Part shown: piece by piece, positions 34,752-45,200 of the stretch
How the letters are laid out: each line of letters opens with the position of its first letter
How positions within the stretch are numbered: the stretch's first letter is position 1
Assembly (NCBI GenBank): GCA_903857665.1
Contig: CAIOFV010000147.1
Coordinates: 1 to 64,000, forward strand
DNA: 64,000 bases
Direction: 5' to 3'
From: an uncultured Myxococcales bacterium
GTDB lineage: Bacteria; Myxococcota_A; UBA9042; DTJE01
Translations under genes and position numbers: made by a program
Notes under the pieces: model-generated
Databases searched by the model: none
What the model was told of the DNA's origin: nothing
The model's input: only the letters and a program-made list of their open reading frames with translations

Positions 34752-37700
34752 ATGGCGGTCAAGTGCCCCTTCTGCGGCGACCGGATTGAATCGAACGGCG
34801 AGGCGACGGGCGGCCTTGTGTCCTGTCCGACCTGCCACGCGACCGTGGACGTCCAGTTGGCGGATCCCCTGCCCGAGGCCGCCGCGACGCTAGCCCCCCC
34901 TGTCGCATCATCTCGGGTCGAGGCGCCCGTCCGGCCCGGTCCCGCCGTCGAACCGGCTGTCGGCGTGGGTTCCTATTCGCTTCGCTCGGGCGAAATGAAG
35001 CACGCCAAGGAGACCGTGTTCAACTCGTCGGCGTTCAAGCCCCCGCCCCCGCCTCCGCCTCCCCGTCCGTCGCCGGTTGCCGAGCCTCCGCGCCCGGCAT
35101 CGCCGCCGCCAAGGCCTGATGGCCTGCGCTTCCGTCCTGCGGAGGCCCCCGTGCCCCCGCCTGCGCCTGCCCCGCCGCCGATGGACTCCTTCGAGAAGAT
35201 GTCCGTCGCCTACCGGGTCGACCAGTTGCCCATCGACGTGGGGCCCGAGATCCCGGCCTCGCCGGACACGACGCTCGACCTCGCGGACATGAACCAGACC
35301 CTGGATCGGTTGAGCGGCCTGGTGCTTGATCCGTCGGCGTTGCAGCATTACGCAGCGCCTCCGTCCCCGCCTCAACCTCCGCCGCCGCCGCCCCAGGCGC
35401 CTCCCGTTGGCTTCGAAGCGGGGGATCGAAGCCCAGGGGGCGTTCGCCTGGACGACCTCGACCTTTCGTTCGATGACCTGCAACCTCTGCGGGTCCCGGA
35501 ATCGAGGAGCGTGCCGCGGGCGGCCGGGGATCCGGGGACCACGCTGGACATCGATGCGGTGATGAAGGAGGAGTCCTTCTCGGACTCCCTGCCGTCGTGG
35601 GTGGAGCAGGATCCATCGGCTGCCCGGACCAAGCCGGCTGCGGAATCGCCGTGGAGCGACGGTTCGAAGCGCATCGTGGAGCGGCCGATCCCGTCGCCGG
35701 CCTGGGACCGCGGCCCTGCCGGCGCCCCCCCCCTGGGCGCCCACGAGCCTGGCAGTTCCGAAGTATCGGACACTACGGCGTTTTCCGACGACTGGAGCCA
35801 TGCGCCGGTTGCGGGTGGAGGCTCGGATGGCGGGGCTGCAGCGGGCGGCCTGCCTCCCCTGTCTGATTTCGGGTTCGGCGGTGCCGCCGGTGCGGCGGAG
35901 GGATTCGGCGAATCGCTGTTCGATGGCGCGCCGACCGGCGCGTTGCAATTGGACATCCCGTCCCAGCCCGGAGGCGTCGCCTCCGCGCCCCAGTCCCCGG
36001 CCGGAGCCGCCCCGCTGCCTCCCAAGAGGAAGGGCGGCAAGGCGGACAAGGCTGTCCGCAAGACGTCGCAACCGAAGAAGCCCATCGGCCGGCCCCTGCT
36101 CCTGGGGGGCCTCCTGATCCTGCTTGTGGGGCTGATCCTGGGCCAGACGGGCTACGGGTACTTCGGGTTGAACCTGCTGGGGGGCGGCTCCGGCGTCGGC
36201 GGCGCCAGTCGGCGGGCCTCGGCCGCGAACCCGCCGGGCCTGGTGCCCGATCGGCGGGATGCCTGGCAGAAGGAAGTCATTCGACTGCAGCGCCTGCTGG
36301 TGGACAGCCCCAAGGACGAAGCCCTCCGGTCCGACCTCCTTCTGGTCCTTTCCCGCCTCCGCGAGCGCTATCCGACCGCGGTGTCCGCGGACCCGGTCCT
36401 CGTGGCGAAGCTGCGCGAGTTGCTGGCGCAGGTCCGCATACAGGGGGATCGCGGGGACTACGTGAAGGCGATGGACCTGATGGCCAACGAGAAGTGGCCC
36501 GAGGCCGGCCCGATCCTCGAGAAGCTCCAGGCCACCAACCCGAGCGACGCGCTGCCCGCCTACCTGCTGGGCAAGATCGCGCTGGCGCAGGACAGGCTGG
36601 ACGACGCACTGAAGCTGTTCGAAACGGCGCTGGCCCGTGACCCGACGATGGTCTGCGCCATCTACTTCCAGGGGCGCGTGCTGGCGAAGAAGAAGGACCT
36701 GGGAAAGGCCCGTGCGACCTTCGAAGCGGTGCTGGGCCGGGAAGCCGAGCACCTGCCGGCGCGACTGGGCCTTGCCGAGGTCGCGCTGGCGTCTGGCGAC
36801 GTGGAAGGCGCGGCCCGGATGGCGAGCGAGGTCATTTCCAAGGCCCAGCCCGGGGCGGATGGCGACGACCTGTTCGTGGCGCATACGCTGCTGGCCCGGG
36901 TCGAGGACCAGAGGGGAGCGAAGGAAGGTCGCCTCCGCGAACTGCGGGCCGCATTGGGGATTCGCCCCACGGAGGTCTCCGTCGCCGTCGAGGTCGCGAA
37001 CCTGCTTCGCGCCGACGACAAGCCCGGCGATGCGCTGGCGGTGCTCAGCCCGGGCCGCGAGGCAGGCCGGGACTCGGCGGATTTCCTGGCGGCATACGCC
37101 CAGGCTGCATTCGCCGACGACAAGGGGGAACTGGCCGATGCGGCCGTCGCCGAGGGGATCGACAAGCATCCGAAGGCTGCGATCTTCCACGTTCTGCGGG
37201 GACGGCACGAACTGGAACTTCGCAGGTTGCGGACCGCCGCGGCGTCCTTCGAAGCGGCTCTTCAGGTGGACCCCTCGTCCGTGGACGCCTGGGCGATGCT
37301 GGCCCAGGGCCTCGCTTCCGAGGGGCGGGTCGGAGAGGCCATTGAACGTCTGAAGGAGGGACTCGGGAAGACCGGTTCCTCGCCTCGCTTGCTGCTGGGA
37401 CTTGCGTCGTTGCAGAAGGATCAGCACGACCTGGTGAACGCGGAAACGACGCTGCGGGAAGCGGTAGCGAAGGATCCGAGCAACGGGAACGCCCAACAGG
37501 AACTGGGCCTGATCGTCGCGGCGCAGGGGCGCGTGGAGGAGGCGGCGAAGCTGCTGGGCGACCTCGACGCGAAGCGCCAGTTGGACCGCGACGGCGTGCT
37601 GGGCCTGGCCCGCGCGCTGCTGCTCCTGCGCGAGCCCGGCAAGGCCAGGGACGTTCTTCAGCGCGTCCACGAGACCCAGGCCGAGGACTGGGACGTCGCG

Positions 37701-38486
37701 GCCGAACTGGGCCGGGCGATGATGGAGGCGGGCCAGGACGTCGAGGCCGAGGCCGTGCTGCGCAAGGTGCTGCAGTTGCGGCCTTCCCACCATGTTTCGT
37801 TCTTCTACCTGGGGCAGTTGCTGGCGAGGCGAGGCAACCGGGAAGGGGCCATCGACGCCTACGAGAGCTCGATCAAGGCGAACTCCCGGGACGTGCGGCC
37901 CCGGATCGAACTGGCGCGCCTGTTCATGGCCGGGGGGGACGTCGAATCGATCCGCCAGGCCAAGTCGCAGCTGGACGCGGTGCTGGCGGCGTACGCCAGG
38001 AACGAGGTCGCGGAAGAGGAACGGGATGCCGACGCCTACCTGATGCGAGGGCGGATCCTGTTCGGCGAGCAGAAGTACAACCTGGCCATGAAGGATTTCG
38101 AGGCGGCCCTGGCACGGGCGCCGACCCGAATCGACATCCTCGCGGGCTTCGCGCGAACGCTGTTCGAGGCCGCGCGCTACGAGGACGCCCGGCCCTACCT
38201 CCGGCAGATCCTGTCCCGTGATCCGCAGCATCCGGAGGCGAACTACCTGACGGGCCTCATCCTGGTCCGCGACGGCAAGACCCGCCAGGCGCGGGAATTC
38301 CTGGAACGCGTGGTCCATCGCGACGCCCGCTCGTTCCCCGACGCCCACCGGATGCTGGGGATGATCTACCGCGACGAAGGGATGCAGAGCCTGGCCCGGT
38401 CGTCCTTCCAGACCTACCTGCGATACGCCGATCCGAAGAGCGCCGAGGCCGAGGAGGTCCGGCAGCTGCTGGCCCGCATGCACTGA
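34752..38486 (+). CDS. Zinc-ribbon / transmembrane / TPR protein
   Basis: A 1,244-residue protein. The N-terminus is a zinc ribbon, CPFCGDRIESNG...CPTCHATV (residues 5-29), of the MJ0042 type. Residues about 30-440 are a Pro/Ser/Gly-rich linker with poly-proline runs. One membrane helix lies at about 446-466 (PLLLGGLLILLVGLILGQTG). From about 500 to the end there are at least fifteen TPR units (LPAYLLGKIALAQDRLDDALKLFETAL; HHVSFFYLGQLLARRGNREGAIDAYESSIK). So the ribbon and linker face the cytoplasm and the TPR domain lies across the membrane. Zinc-ribbon/TPR proteins with this layout occur in myxobacterial gliding and polarity complexes, but I cannot name the function. The alternative start at 34740 would add four residues. 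The stop directly abuts the dnaE stop (TGATCA). Confidence 0.85.
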   Translation: MAVKCPFCGDRIESNGEATGGLVSCPTCHATVDVQLADPLPEAAATLAPPVASSRVEAPVRPGPAVEPAVGVGSYSLRSGEMKHAKETVFNSSAFKPPPPPPPPRPSPVAEPPRPASPPPRPDGLRFRPAEAPVPPPAPAPPPMDSFEKMSVAYRVDQLPIDVGPEIPASPDTTLDLADMNQTLDRLSGLVLDPSALQHYAAPPSPPQPPPPPPQAPPVGFEAGDRSPGGVRLDDLDLSFDDLQPLRVPESRSVPRAAGDPGTTLDIDAVMKEESFSDSLPSWVEQDPSAARTKPAAESPWSDGSKRIVERPIPSPAWDRGPAGAPPLGAHEPGSSEVSDTTAFSDDWSHAPVAGGGSDGGAAAGGLPPLSDFGFGGAAGAAEGFGESLFDGAPTGALQLDIPSQPGGVASAPQSPAGAAPLPPKRKGGKADKAVRKTSQPKKPIGRPLLLGGLLILLVGLILGQTGYGYFGLNLLGGGSGVGGASRRASAANPPGLVPDRRDAWQKEVIRLQRLLVDSPKDEALRSDLLLVLSRLRERYPTAVSADPVLVAKLRELLAQVRIQGDRGDYVKAMDLMANEKWPEAGPILEKLQATNPSDALPAYLLGKIALAQDRLDDALKLFETALARDPTMVCAIYFQGRVLAKKKDLGKARATFEAVLGREAEHLPARLGLAEVALASGDVEGAARMASEVISKAQPGADGDDLFVAHTLLARVEDQRGAKEGRLRELRAALGIRPTEVSVAVEVANLLRADDKPGDALAVLSPGREAGRDSADFLAAYAQAAFADDKGELADAAVAEGIDKHPKAAIFHVLRGRHELELRRLRTAAASFEAALQVDPSSVDAWAMLAQGLASEGRVGEAIERLKEGLGKTGSSPRLLLGLASLQKDQHDLVNAETTLREAVAKDPSNGNAQQELGLIVAAQGRVEEAAKLLGDLDAKRQLDRDGVLGLARALLLLREPGKARDVLQRVHETQAEDWDVAAELGRAMMEAGQDVEAEAVLRKVLQLRPSHHVSFFYLGQLLARRGNREGAIDAYESSIKANSRDVRPRIELARLFMAGGDVESIRQAKSQLDAVLAAYARNEVAEEERDADAYLMRGRILFGEQKYNLAMKDFEAALARAPTRIDILAGFARTLFEAARYEDARPYLRQILSRDPQHPEANYLTGLILVRDGKTRQAREFLERVVHRDARSFPDAHRMLGMIYRDEGMQSLARSSFQTYLRYADPKSAEAEEVRQLLARMH

Positions 38487-41400
38487 TCAGGTCAGCAAGG
38501 CGGTCCCCGGCCCCAGGATGCGCTCGATTTCGGTGATGATTTCGTCGCAGGGGCTCACCTGCCACTGCATGCCCGCCCGCATCTGCAACTCGCCTGCGCC
38601 GGCGAGGCGAAGCCGCAGTTCGAGGGGGCAGGGCCCCTTGTAGCGCCGGACCACGTCCCGCACGCTCTCGATGGCCGACTCGCGGACCAGCGAAAGGTCG
38701 ATGCGGACGACGACAGCCTTCGCCAACGCGCGGCGGGCCGCCTCCAGGCGCTCGATGGAGTGCACCATCAGCTTGACGCTCTGCTTTTCGGCATCGACCT
38801 GCACGTTGCCCGTGACCAGCACCGGCTCCTCGAGGTCGGTCAGCGATTCCAGCTGCGGGTAGGTCCGCCCGCCGACGAAGCACTCGCACTGGCCGGTCGC
38901 GTCCTCCAGCGTGAGGTACGCGAACCGGTTGCCGCTGGCCTTGGCGACCTTGTCGTTGCGGGCCAGCACGATGCCCGCCACGCGGACCGTTTCGTTCTCC
39001 TCGAAGGTCGGCAGGTCGCCGACGGGCACCACCTCGAAGCGCTCCAGGCGGCCCGCGTAGCGGTCCAGCGGGTGGCCGCTGACGTAGTAGCCGATCGCCT
39101 CGCGCTCGAAGGCCAGGCGCTGGCGGTCGGGCCATTCTGGCACGTGCGGCGGCCCGGCTTCCACCGACTTGGACACGGGAAGCGCGTCGAACAGCCCGCC
39201 CTGGCCCGATTCCCGATCGTCGCGACGGCGCTGGGCGGCCGACATCAGGGCGTCCAGCCCCTCGACCAGCGACGCCCGCGTGTGGCCGAAGCCGTCCATC
39301 GCGCCGCAGCGCGCCAGGGCCTCGATGACGCGCTTGTTGACCTTGCGGGTGTCCACGCGCGACAGGAAGTCCATCACCGAGCGGAACGGCTCCTTCAAGC
39401 GCGCGTCCAGGATCGCCTCGACTGCCGACTCGCCGATGCCCTTCACGGCGGTGAGGCCGAAGCGGATGGCCCCGCGCGTGCCCCCGGCACCGTCGTCCAC
39501 GTCCTCGACGGTGAAGTCCGACGACGACCGGTTCACGTCCGGGGGCAGCACCGGGACGCCCATCTGGCGGGCTTCGTGGATGAACCGCATCACCTTGGCC
39601 TGGTCGCCCTTTTCGGCGGTCAGCACCGCGCACAGGAATTCCGTCGGGTAGTGCGCCTTCAGGTAGGCCATCCGGTACGTCACGTAGGCATACGCGGCGC
39701 TGTGGCTCTTGTTGAACCCGTACTCGGCGAAGAACTCCATCTGCCGGAACAGGTCGCCGGCCTTGTCCACGTCGATGCCGCGCTCGGCGCAGCCCTTCAG
39801 GAAGGGTTCGCGCTGCTCCTGCAGGGCCTTCATGTCCTTCTTGCCCATGGCGCGGCGGAGGATGTCCGCCTGCCCCAGGCTGAAGCCGGCCAGGCGCGAG
39901 GTGATCAGCATCACCTGTTCCTGGTACAGGATCGTCCCGTAGGTGTCGCCCAGCAGGGGACGCAACTCCTCGATGGGGTATGACGCCGCCTTTTCGCCGT
40001 GCTTGACCGCGATGAATTCCTTGTCCATGTTCGAACCCAGCGGGCCCGGGCGGAACAGGGCGATGATGGCGATGATGTCTTCCAGGCGGTCGGGCCGCAG
40101 CCGGCGCACCAGGTCGGTGATGCCGCGCGTTTCCAGCTGGAACACGCCCGCGGTCCCCCCCGAGCAGATCAGGTCGAACGTCGGCTTGTCGTCCAGCGGG
40201 ACGTCCTCGATGCGGAAGCCCGGGTTCCCGCGGGCACGGATGTTCTTGACCGCGTTGTTGGTCACGGTCAGCGCGGTCAGGCCCAGGAAGTCGAACTTGA
40301 TCAGCCCGACGTAGTCCAGGTCCTTCATGTTGAACTGGGTCACCACGGAACCGTCGTCCGTGACGAAGAGCGGCGCGTACTCCTCGACCGGCCGGTCGGC
40401 GATGACGACGCCCGCGGCGTGCTTGCCGGGTTGGCGGGCCAGCCCCTCCAGGCGCAGCGCGACGTCCCACAGGGTCTTGTAGGTCGGGTTGCCCCGGATC
40501 AGTTCCTGGAGGCGGGGTTCCATGTTCCACGCCTTTTCCAGTGTCATGTCCAGGGCTTCCGGAATCAGTTTGGCGATGGCGTCGCCTTCCTGGAAGGTCA
40601 GGCCCAGCACACGGGACCCGTCCCGGATGACGGCCTTGGCCTTCATGGCGTTGAACGTGATGATCTGGCAGACCCGTTCGCGCCCGTATCGCTCGGTCAC
40701 GTACTGGATGACCTGGTCCCGCTGCTCCATGCAGAAGTCGATGTCGAAGTCGGGCGGGCTGATGCGCTCGGCGTTCAGGAACCGCTCGAACAGCAGGTCG
40801 TAGCGCAACGGGTCGATGTCGGTGATCCCGACCGCGAAGGCGACCAGGGAGCCGGCGCCCGATCCGCGCCCGGGCCCGACCGGGATGTCATGGCCCTTCG
40901 CCCAGGCGATGAAGTCGCGCACGACCAGGTAATAGGCGTCGAAGCCCAGCCGGATGATGACGTCCAGCTCGCGTTCGGCCCGGTCGAGGTAGGCGGTTTC
41001 GTCGGGAGCCAGCCCCAGCCGCCGGGCCTCGGCCAGCCGGTTCGTCACGCCCTCGGCGGTGATTTCCCGAAGGTAGTCCGGGACCGCCTTCCCGTCGGGC
41101 GGGACGAAGATCGGGAAGTGGTGGTGCTTGCTGGTCTGGAGGGCCTGTCCCTCGATCGACTCGGCGATCCGGACGGTGTTGGCCAGCGCATCCGGCAGGT
41201 GGGCGAAGGTCGCCGCCATCTCGTCGGGCGTGGCCAGGTGGAACGAGTCCAGCGGCAGCGTCTTCAGGGCCTCGGCCGTCAGGTTGCGCTTCATTTCGAT
41301 CGCGACCAGCACGGCGTGGGCCTGGGCGTCCTCGCGCTTGAGGTAGTGGGCGTTCGCGGTGGCCACCAGGGGGACGCCCGTTTCCCGGGACAGGTCGGCG

Positions 41401-41960
41401 AGCGCACCGTTCACGCGTTCCTGCTCGGCCAGCCCGTTGTTGGCCACCTCGAGGTAGTAGCCGCCGCCCCCGAAGACCTCCGCGTGCCAGGACACGGCTT
41501 CCCGCGCCGCGTCGAGGTCGCCGCGCAGGATCGCCTGCGGGACTTCGCCGCCCAGGCAGCCTGACAGCGCGATCAGGCCCTTTGAATGGGCCGCCAGGGC
41601 ATCCCGGCTGATCGCCGCCGCCGCGTCGCCGCGGTTCGGGTCTGTGTAGGCGCGGGACAGCAGCGTTCGCAGGTTCGCGAAGCCCTCGGGATTGCGGCAC
41701 AGAAGCACCAGGTGATGGCGTCGCGCGGTTTCGGCGTCGATCACGACGATCTCGGACCCGAAGATCGGCTTGAGGTCGATGCCCGCCTTCGGGTTCTTCG
41801 CGGCCTTCAGGAACTGCAGGGCGCCGAAGGTGTTCATGTGGTCCGTCAGCGCGACGGCCTTCATGCCCTGGGCGGAAACCTGCTTGACGAGCTCGTCGAT
41901 GCGGATGGTCGAGTCGAGGAGGCTGAACTGCGAATGCACGTGCAGGTGGACGAAATCCAT
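38487..41960 (-). CDS. dnaE: DNA polymerase III alpha subunit
   Basis: A 1,157-residue replicative polymerase. The N-terminal PHP domain begins FVHLHVHSQFSLLDSTIRIDELV (residues 3-25). The polymerase palm follows with PDFDIDFCMEQRD, the catalytic aspartates. Next are the fingers (GFNKSHSAAYAYVTYRMAYLKAHYPTEF) and helix-hairpin-helix motifs. The OB-fold lies at about 985-1060 (VRVAGIVLARNDKVAKASG) and the tau-binding C-terminus closes the protein. Length is normal for DnaE1. No intein is present. GGAG precedes the ATG. It converges with the zinc-ribbon/TPR gene with no gap and diverges from the giant TPR gene. Confidence 0.98.
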   Translation of the reverse strand: MDFVHLHVHSQFSLLDSTIRIDELVKQVSAQGMKAVALTDHMNTFGALQFLKAAKNPKAGIDLKPIFGSEIVVIDAETARRHHLVLLCRNPEGFANLRTLLSRAYTDPNRGDAAAAISRDALAAHSKGLIALSGCLGGEVPQAILRGDLDAAREAVSWHAEVFGGGGYYLEVANNGLAEQERVNGALADLSRETGVPLVATANAHYLKREDAQAHAVLVAIEMKRNLTAEALKTLPLDSFHLATPDEMAATFAHLPDALANTVRIAESIEGQALQTSKHHHFPIFVPPDGKAVPDYLREITAEGVTNRLAEARRLGLAPDETAYLDRAERELDVIIRLGFDAYYLVVRDFIAWAKGHDIPVGPGRGSGAGSLVAFAVGITDIDPLRYDLLFERFLNAERISPPDFDIDFCMEQRDQVIQYVTERYGRERVCQIITFNAMKAKAVIRDGSRVLGLTFQEGDAIAKLIPEALDMTLEKAWNMEPRLQELIRGNPTYKTLWDVALRLEGLARQPGKHAAGVVIADRPVEEYAPLFVTDDGSVVTQFNMKDLDYVGLIKFDFLGLTALTVTNNAVKNIRARGNPGFRIEDVPLDDKPTFDLICSGGTAGVFQLETRGITDLVRRLRPDRLEDIIAIIALFRPGPLGSNMDKEFIAVKHGEKAASYPIEELRPLLGDTYGTILYQEQVMLITSRLAGFSLGQADILRRAMGKKDMKALQEQREPFLKGCAERGIDVDKAGDLFRQMEFFAEYGFNKSHSAAYAYVTYRMAYLKAHYPTEFLCAVLTAEKGDQAKVMRFIHEARQMGVPVLPPDVNRSSSDFTVEDVDDGAGGTRGAIRFGLTAVKGIGESAVEAILDARLKEPFRSVMDFLSRVDTRKVNKRVIEALARCGAMDGFGHTRASLVEGLDALMSAAQRRRDDRESGQGGLFDALPVSKSVEAGPPHVPEWPDRQRLAFEREAIGYYVSGHPLDRYAGRLERFEVVPVGDLPTFEENETVRVAGIVLARNDKVAKASGNRFAYLTLEDATGQCECFVGGRTYPQLESLTDLEEPVLVTGNVQVDAEKQSVKLMVHSIERLEAARRALAKAVVVRIDLSLVRESAIESVRDVVRRYKGPCPLELRLRLAGAGELQMRAGMQWQVSPCDEIITEIERILGPGTALLT

Positions 41961-42123
41961 CGAGTTCTCCAGCGGATGCCCGCCCCCGGGACCCGGGGCG
42001 CGGTTCGGCGGAAAGCGTACCAGCGGGGTGCGACGAAGGGAAGCGCCGTGGCAGGGTGCCCGAGGGAGGGATCCGGACGACCCCGAGGGGGGCCCGAAAC
42101 GACGAAATCACGTGCCGTTCCTT

Positions 42124-42152
42124 TTGCCTTGCGGCCCGCCTTGGGGTACATA
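42124..42152 (+). promoter_or_regulatory. Putative promoter of the giant TPR gene
   Basis: TTGCCT, 17 bp spacer, TACATA. A second reading pairs TTGCGG with an overlapping TACATA, 16 bp apart. The ATG lies 55 bp downstream. Confidence 0.4.
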
Positions 42153-42206
42153 CATAGGGCGGGTTCCCGGTCTCCGGATGTCGACTCGGACTCACTCGAG
42201 GTGCGG

Positions 42207-45200
42207 ATGGACGTCAATGAACTTCGTCGGCTGCTGGACGACGTGACAGCGGGCCGCAGGACGGTCGATGCGCTGGATCGCGTCGCGGGGGGGTTGTCGC
42301 GCGACGACCTCCGGGAAGCGCTGGACTGCGTCAACGAGCGGGCAGGGCTGGCGGACGAGGCGCACGACATCGCTTCGTGGACGCGCCTGACCGCGGACCT
42401 GCTGCATCGCTGGGCGCTGGCATCGACGGACGACCTCGCGGGGACGCTGGCTGCGGCCGCGGCCGACCTGTACCGTTCGGACCTCCAGGACATCGAATCG
42501 GCCGAGGCGGCCCGGGCCGCAGCGGCGGTGAAGTCGTTGAACCCGGTGGCGCTGGCAACCCTGTTCGACCAGGTCGGCGACGGCCTTCCCGAGGAAACCC
42601 GCATCCGCCTGATCCGGGCCCTGGCCGCGGTCGGGGATGACGAAACGAAGTACCGGTTCGCAGGAATGCTGCGCGAGGTCGTCGATGCCCGTCAGCAGCG
42701 TCGCGCCCGCGAGGCGGCCCAGGTCTCCCGGATGGCCCAGGCCCGCGAACTGATGTCCGCCGGGGGGCCGATCGAGGACGTGATCAACCTCCTGGATCAG
42801 CACCTCGAATCGGCGCCCGGGGATCGCGAGGCCCTGACCCTGGTGACCCGCGCCCTGGTGGACACCGGCCGCTCCAACGAGATCGAGTTCCGGTTCCGCC
42901 GGGGGCTGGACCTGCTGGAGCCGGCGCGGCGGGCCGATGTGCTGGTGGATCTGGCGTGCGTGCACCACGACACCTTGAACGACGACGCCCGCGCCCGCGA
43001 GGCGGCCGAGGAGGCGCTGGCGATCGACCGTGTCCATCCGGGGGCCCTGGACATCTGGGTGGCGGCCATGAACGGCCTGGACCTGGGCACGGAAGCGCTG
43101 GCCGGCCTGGAGAAGCGACGGAGCGACGCCGCCGGCTCGCCCGACGAGGCGCGCCTGCTGCCGGTCCTGGCGCGGGCCTACCAGGCCGCGAACCGCCCCG
43201 ACGACGCCGAGCGGGCCTGGCGGCGCCTGCGGGCCATCGATCCCCGGAACATCGCAGCCCTGCGCTTCTACGAGGACTACCACCGGTCCCGCGGCGATTT
43301 CCAGACGCTGTTCACGACGCTCCAGTTCCTGCTGTCGGTGGTCGAGGACCCGACCGAGCGCGTCCGCGTGAACCGCACGATGGCCGCGGTGGCCGAGGAG
43401 CACCTGAAGAACCCCGAGCGGGCCATCGAGGCGTGGAAGCGCGTGCTGTCCCTGGAAACTACCGACGCGACGGCCGAAACCGCGCTGGTGGACCTGTACG
43501 AGCGCACCCGGAAGTGGCATGCCCTGGTCGAGTTCCACAACGACCGGCTGCGTCGCCTGCCACCGGAGGCCATCGAGGAAAAGACCGCGACACTGTTCAA
43601 GATCATCGAAATCTACCAGGACCCCGATCGTCTGCCCAACGCCGACAACGTGCTGGCCACCTATGCCCGGATCGTCGAGGTGTCGCCGACGCACAAGGAG
43701 GCGCTGGAGACGCTGGCGCGCGGCTACCAGGACCGCGAGCGGTGGCCCGATCTGCTGAAGGTGTTGCAGAAGAAGGTCTTCGTGACGGAGGACCCCGCGG
43801 AACTGCTGGAACTGTTCCAGCAGATCGCCGAGATCGCCATCACGCGGATGTCCAACGAGACGCAGGCGATCCCGTTCCTGGAGCGCATCCTGGAACTGGA
43901 CCCGGAAAACCTGGCCGTGGTCCAGCGCCTGAAGTCCATCTACCAGCACAAGCACAACCAGGAAAAACTGTTCACGATGCACCTGCGCGAACTGGCGATG
44001 CTGGTGGGCCCCGAGCGGGAGCAGGTGCTGATCGCGGCGGCGGCGATGGCCCGGGACCGCCTGCTGCGGTACGACGAGGCGCTGCGGCTGTACGAGGAAC
44101 TGTACATCACCAACACCAACTCGCGGGAGGCGCGCGAGAACCTGCACCAGTTGTACACGCGCCTCGAGCGGTGGCAGGACTACGCCCGCTTCCTGTCCGA
44201 GGAGGTCGATCGGCCGATGCCGACCCGGCGTCGGATCGAACTGATGCACAAGTGGGGCGAGGTGCTCGCGGACCGGCTGGGCGACGAGACCCGGGCCCGG
44301 CAGGTGTTCGAGCGCGTGCTGGAAATCGATGCCGGGGACGACATCGCCGCCCGGCGCCTGGAGCAGATCTACCTGGACCTGGAGGATCTGGAGGCGCTGC
44401 ACCGCGTGTTCGCGGGGCGCCAGGATCTGCGGTCCTTCGTGGCGCTGTTGTCGCAGCGCGAGGCCAAGGAATCGGACACGTCCCGCCGCGTGGCGCTGAA
44501 CCTGGCCATGGCGAAGACGTGCGAGGAGGATCTGGACGAGGTCCCTCGCGCAGCGCGCTACCTGGAAAAGGCATTTTCGCTGGACCACGGGCTGGTGGAC
44601 GTGGGGCGTCGGCTGCTGGCGGCGTGCGAGCAGCAGGGCGACCTGGACCGGGTATCCGCGATCCTGCGCGACCTGGCGCCCGCGGTCACCGACTCGGGCG
44701 AGCGGCTCGATCTGTTCCTGCGGCTCCACGACGTGCTGGCGAAGCTGGGTGACCATGCCGGCGCGTTCCAGGCCGGCACCGACGCCATGCGGGTGGCGAT
44801 GAGCCTGGGGAACGTCGAGCCCGTGCTCGACAAGGTGCGTGTCACGGCCCGGGACGGCGGGCTGTGGATGGAGTTCGCCGGCCTGCTGCAAGAGGTCGCG
44901 GCGGCGGTGATGGACCCGGACTTCCGGCAGCGCCTCCTGCTGGAGTTGGGGCAGGTCTTCAAGGGCCGCCTCCTGTTCCACGACGAGGCCAGGGACGTGC
45001 TGGAGCGGGTGCTGGACCTGGACCCCGGCAACCTGGAGGCGCTGGACCTCCTGGAAGACATCGCGCTGCAGCGCGAGGACTGGGACGGGCTGGAAAGCGT
45101 GCTGCGCCGGCGGATCGACGTCGCGCGGAACGACGGCGAGGCCCGGGACATCCGGATGCGCCTGGGGCGGTTGTACGAGGACCTCCTGGGGGACGATGCC

